Notes: generated by a model from the letters alone, not told the origin. A DNA stretch of 64,000 nucleotides from CAVTHW01 sp963734625 (GCA_963734625.1 CAVTHW010000003.1:310001-374000); one strand, 5' to 3'. Positions 16,335 to 25,991 are shown, counted from the stretch's first letter. Made by a program: numbers and translations.

Positions 16335-18032
16335 TCAAGGGATGTCGACCGTGCCGTTCCGGGCGGACAGCATCTGTCCCTCGGAATCGCGCACTACCAG
16401 CCGGATCATGTACTTTCCCGGCTTAACGCTGAAGTCGGTCCTCACGGTGATCCCGGAAGTCGCTAGCTTTTCGAGCGTCTGATCCCGCAGGCGCATCTCC
16501 AGGGTCTTCTGAGTCCCGCGCAGGTAGTTCCCATTCTCGTCAAACAGGCCGGAGATGACGGTCAAATTCTCCAAGTTCCGTTCCTCCGCCTTTCTAAATG
16601 GAATTGGTCTAAGGTCCAGACGGGCCAGGACGGTCAGCTCGGCGTCCTCCTGGCCGGTCTTAAAGAATTGGGTGTTGAGCTCGATCGGAAAGTCGCTCCG
16701 CTCGTCCCGGGAAAAGAACATTTCCTCAATCTCCTGCTTCACCATCTCGGCGGGATCGGTCCCATAACGCGGTGCGTAGTAACCACGGCGCACTTGCAAC
16801 GCGGCCCCTCTTACGCTCTTCAAAGTGACCTTCAACTTGTGATAGCTGCCGTCCAGCTTTAGGTTCTGCGGCGAGAAGCCCAGGACGTAAACCAGGTCGG
16901 CAGTGGCGGAGGTCCGGTGAAAGCCGTCATCCAGGTCGTTGGAGTTCTGAACAAAAGTGCCGCCGGTTCCCGAGGCCAGCTCTTCCATGACATCGGCTTG
17001 AGCCGAGGTGCTGGCCCGATCGTACGCGAGCCTGGTTGCGGCCGAGTCAGCGTTGTAAGTTCTCTGCGTGATGTCCGGTGCCGAGGTGTAAAGTCCACGG
17101 GCATCCAGCGCGCTCACCAGGACGTTGGCGCGGATAGCGCGCTCGATGCCGTCGGTCACGTCTGAAAGGGCGTCGTCGAGCGTCAGAAACCCGGGCGACA
17201 CCAAAACAATGTTGCGGCGGCCCGGCATCGTGGACATCTTGCCAATCACGTTCCGGATGGCGAGCAGAGTAACGCGCGCTTCCAGGTCGCCCTCCGCCAG
17301 CACCTTTCTGGCGCCGGCGTGGACCAAGGGAATGGCATCCTCCCTGGTCTGCAAATTAGCGCAGATCATGGCGTCGGCTATGGCCACGTCCAGCGCAGTC
17401 TGATCGTTCTTGTTCTCGACCAAGTCCGCCATGTAGTACGTCAGGGGCGGGCATTCTATTGATGGGAGCGTGGAGGGCGAATGCGAGCGGATGGCGAGCA
17501 GAGTTTCATGCAATCGAGCGCGATCGTCAGTGAAGTCCAGATTGGTGCGGCCCGAAGTGGAGTAAATGGCAGCCCGATCGCTCGGCTTGAAATTGGCTGT
17601 GAGATGGCGATCGGCCGCGTCGCGGGCGTACGTCAGGTCGCTGAAGCTCAAGTGCACGTCGTCGAATAGAAAAGCAACAAAATTCTCCGGTGTGTTCGCG
17701 GCCGCCGCGCCTTCCGCGCGTTCGACGGGCCCGCCAGCCCGAGCGACCGGCCGCGTTGCGAAGCTTTCGACGATGAACCTCGAAACGACCTGCGGCTTCC
17801 CGTTGTCGGAGAGCTGGAAATCGTCCTTGCTGAGATTAGGAACTGAGCGGCCTTGGGAGTCACGTACCACGACGGGTACCAGGACCAGATTGACTTTACT
17901 CTTGAAGGTAGCCGTCTCGGTCCGGGACGTTAACTCGGCAGCGGTCTGACTGGCCGGCTCCTGCGCGCGGATTGAGGACGCCGCGAGCGCAACGATTGCG
18001 CTCGCCAGCGCCACAAAACCCATCGGCTGCAT
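16335..18032 (-). CDS. Secreted VWFA-related acidobacterial protein, module B copy 2
   Basis: This 565-residue protein has the same length as module B copy 1 and is collinear with it: signal peptide (about 1-24), VWFA-like domain opening FKSKVNLVLVPVVVRDSQGR, FLFDDVHLSFSD at the metal-site position, GRRNIVLVSPGFL, and a beta-rich C-terminus ending VKPGKYMIRLVVRDSEGQML. It is the first gene of the four-gene operon, so transcription probably starts in the short gap before 18070. Its stop lies 14 bases before the preferred start of module A copy 2. Confidence 0.86.
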   Translation of the reverse strand: MQPMGFVALASAIVALAASSIRAQEPASQTAAELTSRTETATFKSKVNLVLVPVVVRDSQGRSVPNLSKDDFQLSDNGKPQVVSRFIVESFATRPVARAGGPVERAEGAAAANTPENFVAFLFDDVHLSFSDLTYARDAADRHLTANFKPSDRAAIYSTSGRTNLDFTDDRARLHETLLAIRSHSPSTLPSIECPPLTYYMADLVENKNDQTALDVAIADAMICANLQTREDAIPLVHAGARKVLAEGDLEARVTLLAIRNVIGKMSTMPGRRNIVLVSPGFLTLDDALSDVTDGIERAIRANVLVSALDARGLYTSAPDITQRTYNADSAATRLAYDRASTSAQADVMEELASGTGGTFVQNSNDLDDGFHRTSATADLVYVLGFSPQNLKLDGSYHKLKVTLKSVRGAALQVRRGYYAPRYGTDPAEMVKQEIEEMFFSRDERSDFPIELNTQFFKTGQEDAELTVLARLDLRPIPFRKAEERNLENLTVISGLFDENGNYLRGTQKTLEMRLRDQTLEKLATSGITVRTDFSVKPGKYMIRLVVRDSEGQMLSARNGTVDIP

Positions 18033-18069
18033 CTTAGATAGTATAGTCGCTTACAGGGCTGGATCGTTC

Positions 18070-19087
18070 ATGAACCAAGGCATCAAGGTCTGCGCGCTGG
18101 CTGCCGCGGCGTTCTTTCTCCAGGCGCAGCCCGCTCCGCAGGCGCAGATTGCGGATGTCAGCATGATTTGGGGACGGGCGCCGCACAACGCGTTTACCGA
18201 CCTCGCCCGGTATCACGAGCGCTGGTATTGCACCTTCCGCGAAGGGACAGACCACAATTCGTCCGACGGCGCAGTGCGCGTGCTCACCTCGGCCGACGCC
18301 AGGGTCTGGCAGCCGGCCGCCTTGCTGACCGTGGCGGGCGCCGACCTCCGGGATCCTAAGTTGAGCGTTACGCCCCGCGGCCAGCTCATGCTGAATGCCG
18401 TGGCGGTCTACCGCGAGCCCTCTGGCCCGCGCCATCAGTCGTTGGTCTGGTACTCGTCCGACGCCAGGGAATGGGACGGGCCAATGGCCGTAGGCGATCC
18501 CAACTTCTGGCTGTGGCGCGTCACCTGGCACGGAAACCAAGCCTACAGCGTGGGCTACAGCACTCAGGGGGCGCCGTCCATCCGGCTATACGCGGGCGCG
18601 GAAGGGTCGCGGTTCACCGTGCATGCCGGCAACCTCTTCGATGGCGGCGAGCCCAACGAAGCCTCCCTCCTGTTCTCGCCGGATCGGATCCGCGCTGTGT
18701 TTGCTTCGAACCGGCGGAGCGAACCCGGCTTCGCAGTTGGGACGGGCACGGGCCCCTTACCGGGGCTGGTCTTGGACCAACCTCAACGTCTTCCTCGGAG
18801 GACCCAACCTGATCCGCCTGCCCGACGGGCGGCTGGTGGCGGGCGGCCGGATGACCACGGGCAACCCTCGCACCGCGCTTGCCTGGCTCGATCCCGAGGC
18901 TGGGACGCTGACCGAATTCCTGGCGCTGCCATCCGGCGGCGATACCGGCTACCCGGGGCTCGCCTATCATGACGGGCTGTTGTATGTGAGTTACTACTCC
19001 TCGCACGAAGGCCGGGCGATGATCTATCTGGCCAAGGTCAAGCTCCCGCCGCCGGTGGCTGCGCCCCGCCCAAAGGCGTACCGGTAG
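18070..19087 (+). CDS. Exo-sialidase-like exported protein, frameshifted
   Basis: A signal peptide (MNQGIKVCALAAAAFFLQAQ) is followed by a beta-propeller-like protein with the DPKLSVTPRGQLML and EASLLFSPDRIRAVF strands of sialidase-fold (neuraminidase/BNR) families. Near 18750 the reading moves by one frame. The continuation (YRGWSWTNLNVFLGGPNLIR, then RLPDGRLVAGGRM and LPSGGDTGYPGLAYHDG) is the expected end of the same protein. One extra base in the run GGGCCCC would explain it. The restored length is about 338 residues. The substrate is unknown; many acidobacterial members are annotated as sialidase-like without biochemical support. Its 3' end overlaps the restored end of the opposite add gene. 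Confidence 0.72.
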
Positions 19088-19988
19088 GCGTTTTCCGCGA
19101 TCCCCCGCAGTTCCTCATCCGAGAAGCCCAGCTCGCGCGCGGCCAGTTCGTATTCCCGGTCAGCGTGGTGTGAAACATCGCCGGGTCGTCCGTGTTGAGC
19201 ACGATGGGCACTCCGGCGTCGTACAGGCGGCGCAGGGGATGGTCGTTGATCGATGCCACCGCGCCCGTGGCGACGTTGCTCGAAATCGAGACCTCCAGCG
19301 GAATGTTGTGGTCGCGAAGGTGGCGCAGCAGCACCGGGTCCTCCACGGAACGGATGCCGTGGCCGATGCGCTCGGCCCCCAATTCCAGGGCGGCCCAGAC
19401 CGAATCCGGCCCGCCGGTCTCTCCCGCGTGCGCGGTAAGATGCAGCCCCTGAGATGAGGCGAAGCGGAAAGCTTCCTTAAACAGTCCGGCCGCTCCTCGC
19501 GCCTCATCGCCGCCGATCCCGAAGCCAACGACCCCGTCGCTGGAATGGGCTGCGGCGAAGGCCGCGACTTCCATGACGTGGTCCACGCCGAACTGCCTGA
19601 CTCCATCCACCAGCCAGTTCACTTCCACATTCGACCGGGCGGCCTCGGCCCGCACGGCCTGGTAGATCGCCTCCGGGTCCTGATTGCGCCAAAGGATGAC
19701 ACCCACCGAGAGGATGATTTCCACGTAACGCACATTCTCGGCATGCAGCCGCTGTACCAGGCGCCGCGTGGCCAGAGCGTAAGTTTCGGGCGAATCCAGG
19801 CGCTCGGCGACCCACTTGAAGCTTCGCAGGAAGCCCTGGAAGTCCGCATAACGGTAATGCTCGCGAATCTCCTCCAGGGAGAGTTCCGGCGCAATCTCCT
19901 GGAGAGTGGCCGGCTCGACGGAACCTTCCAGGTGAAGGTGAAGCTCCGCCTTGGGCCACCGCTGATAATCCGTACCCATCCCTGCCAT
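19024..19988 (-). CDS. add: Adenosine deaminase family protein, C-terminus frameshifted
   Basis: This metal-dependent hydrolase would deaminate adenosine (or a related purine) in the cytoplasm. It has the zinc ligands HLHLEGS near the start, the family core LTAHAGETGGPDSVW, ERIGHGIRS with the catalytic His, and NTDDPAMF with the zinc-binding Asp pair. Just after that, near 19160, one base is missing. In the read frame the tail becomes nonsense, while the adjacent frame gives REYELAARELGFSDEELRGI and ends at 19024. The restored protein is 321 residues. ATG 19988 is taken as start, leaving ten bases to the divergent glgB. Confidence 0.82.
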
Positions 19989-19998
19989 AATAGCTGCG

Positions 19999-22191
19999 AT
20001 GACGAAAGCGGAGATCGACGCCATTGCCGGTGGTTATCACGGCGACCCGTTCCGCATCCTGGGACCCCACCCGCTCAAGCGGCGCAACGCACCGCCGTCG
20101 TGGGAAGTACGCGCCTTCCTGCCTCAAGCATCCGAAGCCGGCGTGCTGATCGATTCTGCGACGATCCCCATGCAGCGGCGCCACGCCGACGGGCTTTTCG
20201 TGGCGGAGATCGCGGGGCAGCCCCGCAGCTACCGGCTCTGGATCAAACGTCCCGATGGCTCCGTGGCGTCGTTCGAGGACCCCTACCGTTTTCCCCGGCT
20301 GCTGACCGAATTCGAGCTGCACCTGCACAGCGAGGGAACCCACTACGAGGCCTACAACACCTTCGGCGCTCATGTCGGGGAAGTGGATGGCGCCGGCGGG
20401 ACGCGCTTTGCCGTCTGGGCCCCGAATGCGGAAGTGGTTTCCGTCGTGGGAGATTTCAACGACTGGGATACTCGGCGGCATCCGATGCGGCTGCGTGACG
20501 GCGGCGTCTGGGAGCTCTTCCTGCCCGGAGTCGCCGAGGGCGCCACTTACAAGTACTTCGTCCGCTCCCGCGAACGGGGCTACCGGCAGTTGAAGGCCGA
20601 CCCTTACGGATTCCAGAGCGAAACGCCTCCATTGTCGGCTTCCATCGTGAACCGGCTGGACCGGCATGAATGGGGCGACGCGGCCTGGATGGAGCGCCGG
20701 GCGCGTGGAAACCTTCTGAAGGAGCCCGTCTCGGTCTATGAAGTGCACCTGGAATCCTGGCTGCGGGGGCCCCACGGCGAGACCCTGACCTACCGTGAGC
20801 TGGCGCACAAGCTCGCTGAGTACGCCAGTTACATGGGTTACACCCACATCGAACTGCTCCCTATCATGGAGCATCCGTTTTCCGGCTCGTGGGGTTACCA
20901 GACCACCGGTTACTTCGCTCCCACCTCCCGTTTCGGTTCGCCGGAGGACTGCATGTATCTGGTGGACTTGTGCCACCAGGCCGGTGTCGGCGTGATCTTG
21001 GATTGGGTTCCCGCGCACTTCCCCAAGGACGCGCACGGGCTGGCGTTCTTCGACGGTACGGCCTTGTACGAACACGCCGATCCGCGCCTGGGCGAGCACA
21101 AGGACTGGGGCACTCTGATCTTCAATTACGGCCGCAACGAGGTGCGCGGCTTCCTGATTTCCAGCGCGCTGTTCTGGCTGCACAAGTACCACATCGACGG
21201 CCTGCGCGTGGACGCCGTGGCTTCCATGATCTACCTGGACTACTCCCGCAAGCCCGGCGAATGGATGCCCAATCGCTATGGCGGCAATGAGAACCTGGAG
21301 GCCATCGATTTTCTGCGCCGCTTCAACGAACTGGCGCACCAGGCGCCCGGCGTCGTGACCATCGCCGAGGAATCCACGGCCTTCCCCGGCGTTTCGCGTC
21401 CGGTCTACCTGGGCGGGCTCGGTTTCACCATGAAGTGGAACATGGGCTGGATGCACGACATGCTGGAGTATTTCTCCACCGCCCCCGTCCACCGCAAGTT
21501 TCACCACAAAAACATCACTTTCAGCATGTTGTACGCCTTCAGCGAAAACTTCGTGCTGCCGGTTTCGCACGACGAAGTGGTGCACGGCAAGGGATCGCTG
21601 ATGAGCAAGATGCCCGGCGACGAGTGGCAGCGCTTCGCCAACGCGCGGGCCTTCCTGGCTTACATGTACGCGCACCCCGGCAAGAAGCTTCTGTTTATGG
21701 GCTCCGAGATCGGCCAGTATGAGGAATGGAATCACGATTCCTCGGTGCGCTGGGAACTGCTGGAGTTCGCGCCGCACCGAAAACTACAGCGCCTGGTGCG
21801 GACGCTCAACCGGCTCCACCGCGAAACCCCGGCGCTCCACGAGGTGGATTTCAGTCACGGCGGCTTCGAGTGGGTGGACTTTCACGACGTGGATAGTTCG
21901 GTGATCGCTTTCTTAAGGAGGGCCGAGAACCCCGAGGACTTCCTGCTGTTCTGCTGCAATTTCACGCCGGTCCCGCGATTAGGATACCGGATCGGCGTCC
22001 CCGCACCTGGCTTTTACGAAGAAGTGCTGAACACCGACTCCGAGCTGTTCGGCGGCAGCAACCTGGGCAACGTCGGCGGCCTGGAATCCGAGCCCGTGGC
22101 GGCCCACGGGCGCGGCCAGAGCATCCCGGTTACCCTGCCGCCCCTGGCCGTGCTGGCCTTCCGGAGGAGGCTGCAACAGAACCGTGTTTGA
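19999..22191 (+). CDS. glgB: 1,4-alpha-glucan branching enzyme
   Basis: This 730-residue GH13 enzyme makes alpha-1,6 branches in glycogen. It has two N-terminal CBM48-like beta domains (about 1-100 and 115-215, with TRFAVWAPNAEVVSVVGDFN). The catalytic barrel (about 230-620) has ELLPIMEHPFSGSWGYQ, the nucleophile Asp in DGLRVDAVASMIYLDYSR, the acid Glu in TIAEESTAFPG and the third acid in LPVSHDEVVHGKGS. A C-terminal beta domain follows. The length is normal for GlgB. No other glg genes adjoin it. Confidence 0.96.
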   Translation: MTKAEIDAIAGGYHGDPFRILGPHPLKRRNAPPSWEVRAFLPQASEAGVLIDSATIPMQRRHADGLFVAEIAGQPRSYRLWIKRPDGSVASFEDPYRFPRLLTEFELHLHSEGTHYEAYNTFGAHVGEVDGAGGTRFAVWAPNAEVVSVVGDFNDWDTRRHPMRLRDGGVWELFLPGVAEGATYKYFVRSRERGYRQLKADPYGFQSETPPLSASIVNRLDRHEWGDAAWMERRARGNLLKEPVSVYEVHLESWLRGPHGETLTYRELAHKLAEYASYMGYTHIELLPIMEHPFSGSWGYQTTGYFAPTSRFGSPEDCMYLVDLCHQAGVGVILDWVPAHFPKDAHGLAFFDGTALYEHADPRLGEHKDWGTLIFNYGRNEVRGFLISSALFWLHKYHIDGLRVDAVASMIYLDYSRKPGEWMPNRYGGNENLEAIDFLRRFNELAHQAPGVVTIAEESTAFPGVSRPVYLGGLGFTMKWNMGWMHDMLEYFSTAPVHRKFHHKNITFSMLYAFSENFVLPVSHDEVVHGKGSLMSKMPGDEWQRFANARAFLAYMYAHPGKKLLFMGSEIGQYEEWNHDSSVRWELLEFAPHRKLQRLVRTLNRLHRETPALHEVDFSHGGFEWVDFHDVDSSVIAFLRRAENPEDFLLFCCNFTPVPRLGYRIGVPAPGFYEEVLNTDSELFGGSNLGNVGGLESEPVAAHGRGQSIPVTLPPLAVLAFRRRLQQNRV

Positions 22192-22269
22192 TAACATGAT
22201 CTGTTGCGGCACAGGCCGCAGCCACGGGAGCTGCGAAGGGCTGTGGACCGGGAGTGAGGGGTATTCTTT

Positions 22270-23202
22270 ATGCGAGTGAACACGCGGCGGGAACTGAGGC
22301 GTACTCCGAAAGGAATCTACTCCTTGTGCTGGCAAGATCAGGCCGGACTGACGATATCGGCCCAGGCGGAAGGCACTGACATATCGGATTCGGGAATTAG
22401 CTTCAAGTCCTCCGTGGCGCTGCTCCCGGGCCTGACCGTGTTCATTCAAGGACAGGATGGGCATCCCAAGGGCTATGGCGTCGTTCGACATTGCACTCCC
22501 GGCGGCGAGGGTTTTGTCATCGGCCTGGAGTATGACGAGGAGACCAGGAAGACGGTCAAACCTACGGCTTCAGGCGCCCTCGATTACTATGAACTCCTCC
22601 AGATCAGCCCCAACGCTGAACTGGAGTCGATCCACCGGGCCTACCGCTTCCTGGCGGCCCGCTATCACCCGGACAACCCCAAGACCGGCGATCCCGAAAA
22701 GTTTCTTCTGGTGCAAAGTGCTTTCAACGTTTTGGTCGACCCGAAGAGCCGCGCTGAATATGATTTAGCCCGGCCCGCCACGGAGGATCCATCGAGCCCG
22801 ATGTCGGACTCGATCGATTTCATGGATGGCATCCAGGGCGACCTGAATCGCCGGCTGGCGCTTCTGTCCCTGCTATACCGCAAGCGCCGCACGAGGCCTG
22901 ACGCTCCCGAAGTTTCACTGGCTGAGGCTGAAGCCCAGATGGGTTTCCCCCGGGATTATTTGGAGTTCACTATCTGGTATCTCAAGAGCAAGAAATACAT
23001 CACCAGGGGGGACAACTCAGATTTGGCATTGACCGCGCTGGGCGTGGATTACGTGGAATTGAACTGCTCGAAGGTCCCGATTTTCCACAAGCTGCTCGAA
23101 AACGGCGCCCGTGCGTCAACAGCCTCCGCAGATGCCGCAGGCCCCGAGGACTTGATCTCACCCGAGGTTCTCCTGCCGAGTCCAGGCGAGGACCCCGCCT
23201 GA
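22270..23202 (+). CDS. PilZ-like and J-domain fusion protein
   Basis: This 310-residue cytoplasmic protein has an unusual make-up. Residues about 5-100 look like a PilZ domain: an opening Arg-rich stretch (RRELRRTPKG) followed by GTDISDSGISFKS, similar to the RxxxR and DxSxxG c-di-GMP-binding motifs. Residues about 104-170 are a J domain (DYYELLQISPNAELESIHRA) with the Hsp70-activating HPD triad in ARYHPDNP. Residues about 190-280 form a helical region with a winged-helix look. It may link c-di-GMP signalling or a related signal to DnaK recruitment. The PilZ assignment is less certain than the J domain. It follows glgB by 78 bases that contain one short hairpin. Confidence 0.8.
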   Translation: MRVNTRRELRRTPKGIYSLCWQDQAGLTISAQAEGTDISDSGISFKSSVALLPGLTVFIQGQDGHPKGYGVVRHCTPGGEGFVIGLEYDEETRKTVKPTASGALDYYELLQISPNAELESIHRAYRFLAARYHPDNPKTGDPEKFLLVQSAFNVLVDPKSRAEYDLARPATEDPSSPMSDSIDFMDGIQGDLNRRLALLSLLYRKRRTRPDAPEVSLAEAEAQMGFPRDYLEFTIWYLKSKKYITRGDNSDLALTALGVDYVELNCSKVPIFHKLLENGARASTASADAAGPEDLISPEVLLPSPGEDPA

Positions 23203-23216
23203 CAGCTCGCGTAGAC

Positions 23217-24404
23217 CTACTTGATCAGCGCTCTGCGGACGAGCTGCGGCAGGTCCAAAACTTCCAGTTGGACCTTGTTCCTTCTCACGAAGGTAGTCAT
23301 CGTGCGTACGCATTGTTGACAGGAGGTAACCACCGCCTGGGCGCCCGTGCTTACCGCCTCTTCAACCTTCTTCCTGCCGATCTCAGCCGACAGGTTGGGG
23401 TCGAGCATCTCCAGGTTGCCGCCGCCGCCACAGCATAGGCAGTTCTCGCGGTTGTTCGGCATCTCCACGAGCTTGACGCCGGGGATGGAGCGAATGGCCT
23501 CCCGCGGCGCATCGAACACGCGCGCCCCGCGCCCCAGATCGCAGGGGTCGTGGTAGGTCACCGTCAGGGGCAGTTCCTTCAGGGGAACGCGGTCCTCGTT
23601 GATCAGTTCCACAAGGAATTCGGAGGCATGGGCGATCGGGATCTTCTGGGGGTAGTGCTCCCGCCACATCTGGTAGCAGGAGGGGCAGGCCATGACGACT
23701 TTCTTCGCGCCCTTGCTGAGGGCCGCGGCCACGTTGTGCTCGGCGAACTCCTGGGCTTGGTCCTTGAGTCCCGCGCCCAGGAATGGAAATCCACAGCACC
23801 ACTCCTCTTCACCCAACAGCGTGAAATCCACATGGCTGGCTTCCATGATTTCGGCCAGGGCAATGGCGATCTTCTGGCCCATCGGGAAATAGGCCGCCAC
23901 GCAGCCGGTGAAGTACACGATCTCGGCCCGGTCCTTCAGGTAGCCGTGCTCGGGCGCGTCCCGCATATCTTCCACCCAGGCGGCGCGCTCGGCGTTGTCT
24001 TCGGCAAAGACGTTACGGCTCTGCGCCAGGTTCTTCCCGATCATTTCGATCTTGGGGGGATACCTGCCGGAACTCACCATGTCCTTGCGGAGCGCGATCC
24101 ACAAGTCCATCAGGCCAATTCCTACCGGGCAAACTTCCTGGCAGTTGGCGCAGAGCGTGCACCGGAATACTGTATCGCTGAAGTGCTTCAGGTCTTCTTC
24201 CGACGGACCCTTCTTACTCAGAAACCGGCGCAGGAAGCCGCCCCGGCTCTTCAGGACCCGCTTGAGCGCCTGCATCCGCCACAACGCCGACAGTTCTCCG
24301 TCTTTGGTGGCGCTGACGGCCGGGCAGACCCGCGCGCACACCTGGCACTGCGTGCAGGCCTCCATCTCCAGCAGTTGCTGGAACGTGTAGTCGCGATTCG
24401 GCAT
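23217..24404 (-). CDS. HdrD/DsrK-like iron-sulfur protein with two CCG domains
   Basis: This 395-residue cytoplasmic protein has two ferredoxin-type 4Fe-4S sites (Cys17/20/23/27 and Cys82/85/88/92, each followed by Pro) and two cysteine-rich CCG domains. The first CCG domain has EEWCCGFPFLGAG and the second YHDPCDLGRG with ENCLCCGGGGNLEM. This is the build of HdrD, DsrK and TmcB, where the CCG site holds a noncubane iron-sulfur cluster that reduces or forms disulfides. It is the last gene of the leftward operon, three bases after the GcvH-like carrier gene, which makes a protein-bound lipoamide an attractive partner. Alternatively it is only an electron conduit for the GlcD-type oxidase. Confidence 0.88.
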   Translation of the reverse strand: MPNRDYTFQQLLEMEACTQCQVCARVCPAVSATKDGELSALWRMQALKRVLKSRGGFLRRFLSKKGPSEEDLKHFSDTVFRCTLCANCQEVCPVGIGLMDLWIALRKDMVSSGRYPPKIEMIGKNLAQSRNVFAEDNAERAAWVEDMRDAPEHGYLKDRAEIVYFTGCVAAYFPMGQKIAIALAEIMEASHVDFTLLGEEEWCCGFPFLGAGLKDQAQEFAEHNVAAALSKGAKKVVMACPSCYQMWREHYPQKIPIAHASEFLVELINEDRVPLKELPLTVTYHDPCDLGRGARVFDAPREAIRSIPGVKLVEMPNNRENCLCCGGGGNLEMLDPNLSAEIGRKKVEEAVSTGAQAVVTSCQQCVRTMTTFVRRNKVQLEVLDLPQLVRRALIK

Positions 24405-24407
24405 GAA

Positions 24408-24833
24408 CTACGCGGTCTTGACGAACTTCGCGATGTCCTCCACGAGCCACTTCTCCACGGCTTCCCGCCCGTGGATCAGGTTCTGGACTTCCGCCATGTC
24501 GTCCGGCTTGATCTTATACATCCAACCCTTGCCGTAGCAGTCCTGATTGAGCAGGCCGGGATTGGTTTCCAACTCTTCGTTCACGCCCGCGATTTCGCCG
24601 TTGACCGGGCCGAATACCTTCCCCAGCCACTTGCCCGATTCCACGCTCGCGAACTTCTTTCCGATCTTGACCGCCTTGCCTTCTTCCGGAAGCTGGACGA
24701 AGACCACCTGCCCGGCTAGCTTCTGAGCGAAGTCGTCCATCCCCATGATCAGCAGGTCCCCCTCGGCGCGGACCCAATAGTGGTTCTGCTCGTAGTACAA
24801 CTCATCCGGCATGTTATAGCCCTGGATTTCCAT
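24408..24833 (-). CDS. GcvH-like lipoyl carrier protein (soluble)
   Basis: This 141-residue protein has the fold signature of glycine-cleavage H protein: HYWVRAEGDLLIMGMDDFAQ at the start, then EEGKAVKIGKKFASVESGKW, and GPVNGEIAGVNEEL. Lys68 sits seven residues before the GPVNG turn, exactly where H proteins carry the lipoyl lysine. A strong GGAGG ribosome site precedes the ATG. No gcvT or gcvP is in the window. Instead the gene lies between two double-CCG iron-sulfur proteins, so a redox role like that of LbpA, the lipoate-binding protein of the sHdr system, is more likely than glycine cleavage. The role is inference; the lysine and context are direct. Confidence 0.87.
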   Translation of the reverse strand: MEIQGYNMPDELYYEQNHYWVRAEGDLLIMGMDDFAQKLAGQVVFVQLPEEGKAVKIGKKFASVESGKWLGKVFGPVNGEIAGVNEELETNPGLLNQDCYGKGWMYKIKPDDMAEVQNLIHGREAVEKWLVEDIAKFVKTA

Positions 24834-24870
24834 TAAGACAACCTCCTCTATAAGTTCTCTTTATCCGGCA

Positions 24871-25974
24871 CTAATCCGCTTCTTCCATCAGCTCGTTAAT
24901 GAACTGCGTCGTGGTGCAAATCCTGAACTTCTGCTTCCGAAGCTTGGCGTTGCTGAGATTGTGCACGCAGGAATTGCATTCGGTCAAAACCACTTCGGCG
25001 CCAGTCTCCTCGGCATCCTGAAGCCGGCGGCGCGCCATCAGTATGGAATTCTGCGCGTAGGCCCCCCGCACGCCGCCGCCCGATCCGCAACACAGAGCCT
25101 CGGCGTGGTGGCGCGGCATTTCGACGAAGTTCGGCGCGACCTTTCGGATCGTATCCCTCGGCTCCTCGTAGATGCCGCAGTGCCTGCCTAAGTCGCAGGG
25201 ATCGTGATAGGTGACCCGCTTGCCGGTCGTGACTTTCAAGTCGAAATCCTTAAGTAACTGGGAAATGTGCATGATGATTACGCCCTTGGCCCTCAGCGGA
25301 GCATACTGCACCTTGTTGTTCAAGGTCCTGGCGCAATAGGGGCAGCCGGTGATCACCGTGGAGGCGCCGGTTGCCAGGATACGGTCGATGTTGGTTTGGA
25401 CCAGCGTGTCGTTGAGCGGAAACCCGACATCCTCCAGCACCCCGCTGCAACACACCTCCTCGATCAGGGTGTAGTTCACCCCCAACCGGTCGAGCAGGCC
25501 CAGCGCGGCTTCGGTGGCTTCGTCTTCCCGGTAGAGGCCAACGCAGCCGGCAAAGAAGACGTAGTCGGCCTGCGCCTTCTTCTCCCGGCCGAAGTCAACC
25601 GCTTCTTCCTCCGCGTAGATATTGGGATACTTGCTCAATACCTCGTTCATCCCCTTGAAAGCCGGATGACAGGAGCCGATGTTGACCATGTCCTTCCGCG
25701 CTGCCTTGATGATCTCCGCCACCTTCACGCCCGATGGGCAACTGTTGGTGCAACTGGCGCAGGTGGTGCACTGGAACAGGGTTTCGATTAGCTCGTCGGA
25801 AAGGTCGATCCTGCGGTCCATGACCTCCTTCAGCAGCAGCATCTTGCCGCGGGCGTTCAACCCTGGCCGCAGGGTCGCCCCGTAGACGGGGCAGACCGCC
25901 TGGCAGAACCCGCAGCGCGAGCACCTCAGGATCTGCTCCCGATATTTCTTCTCGAAATCGTATTTGGCTTCCAT
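24871..25974 (-). CDS. GlcF-type iron-sulfur protein with CCG domains
   Basis: This 367-residue protein has two 4Fe-4S motifs (Cys18/21/24/28 and Cys69/72/75/79) and two cysteine-rich domains. The first reads EEVCCSG rather than CCG, the second YHDPCDLGRH and ALCCGSGGGVRG. It lies 17 bases after the GlcD-type oxidase gene, which matches the GlcD-GlcF pairing of glycolate/D-lactate oxidases, so it should take electrons from that flavin enzyme in the cytoplasm. The Cys-Cys-Ser variant suggests that only the second CCG domain carries a noncubane cluster. Confidence 0.87.
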   Translation of the reverse strand: MEAKYDFEKKYREQILRCSRCGFCQAVCPVYGATLRPGLNARGKMLLLKEVMDRRIDLSDELIETLFQCTTCASCTNSCPSGVKVAEIIKAARKDMVNIGSCHPAFKGMNEVLSKYPNIYAEEEAVDFGREKKAQADYVFFAGCVGLYREDEATEAALGLLDRLGVNYTLIEEVCCSGVLEDVGFPLNDTLVQTNIDRILATGASTVITGCPYCARTLNNKVQYAPLRAKGVIIMHISQLLKDFDLKVTTGKRVTYHDPCDLGRHCGIYEEPRDTIRKVAPNFVEMPRHHAEALCCGSGGGVRGAYAQNSILMARRRLQDAEETGAEVVLTECNSCVHNLSNAKLRKQKFRICTTTQFINELMEEAD

Positions 25975-25991
25975 ATCGAGCGGCTCCGTTT

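Noticed and set aside
19504..21777. A 757-codon minus-strand frame opposite glgB
   Set aside because: No recognisable domain, and it runs across two real genes (add and glgB).
24408..24833. Ordinary glycine cleavage H protein
   Set aside because: No gcvT/gcvP and a redox gene context; not excluded, but less likely.
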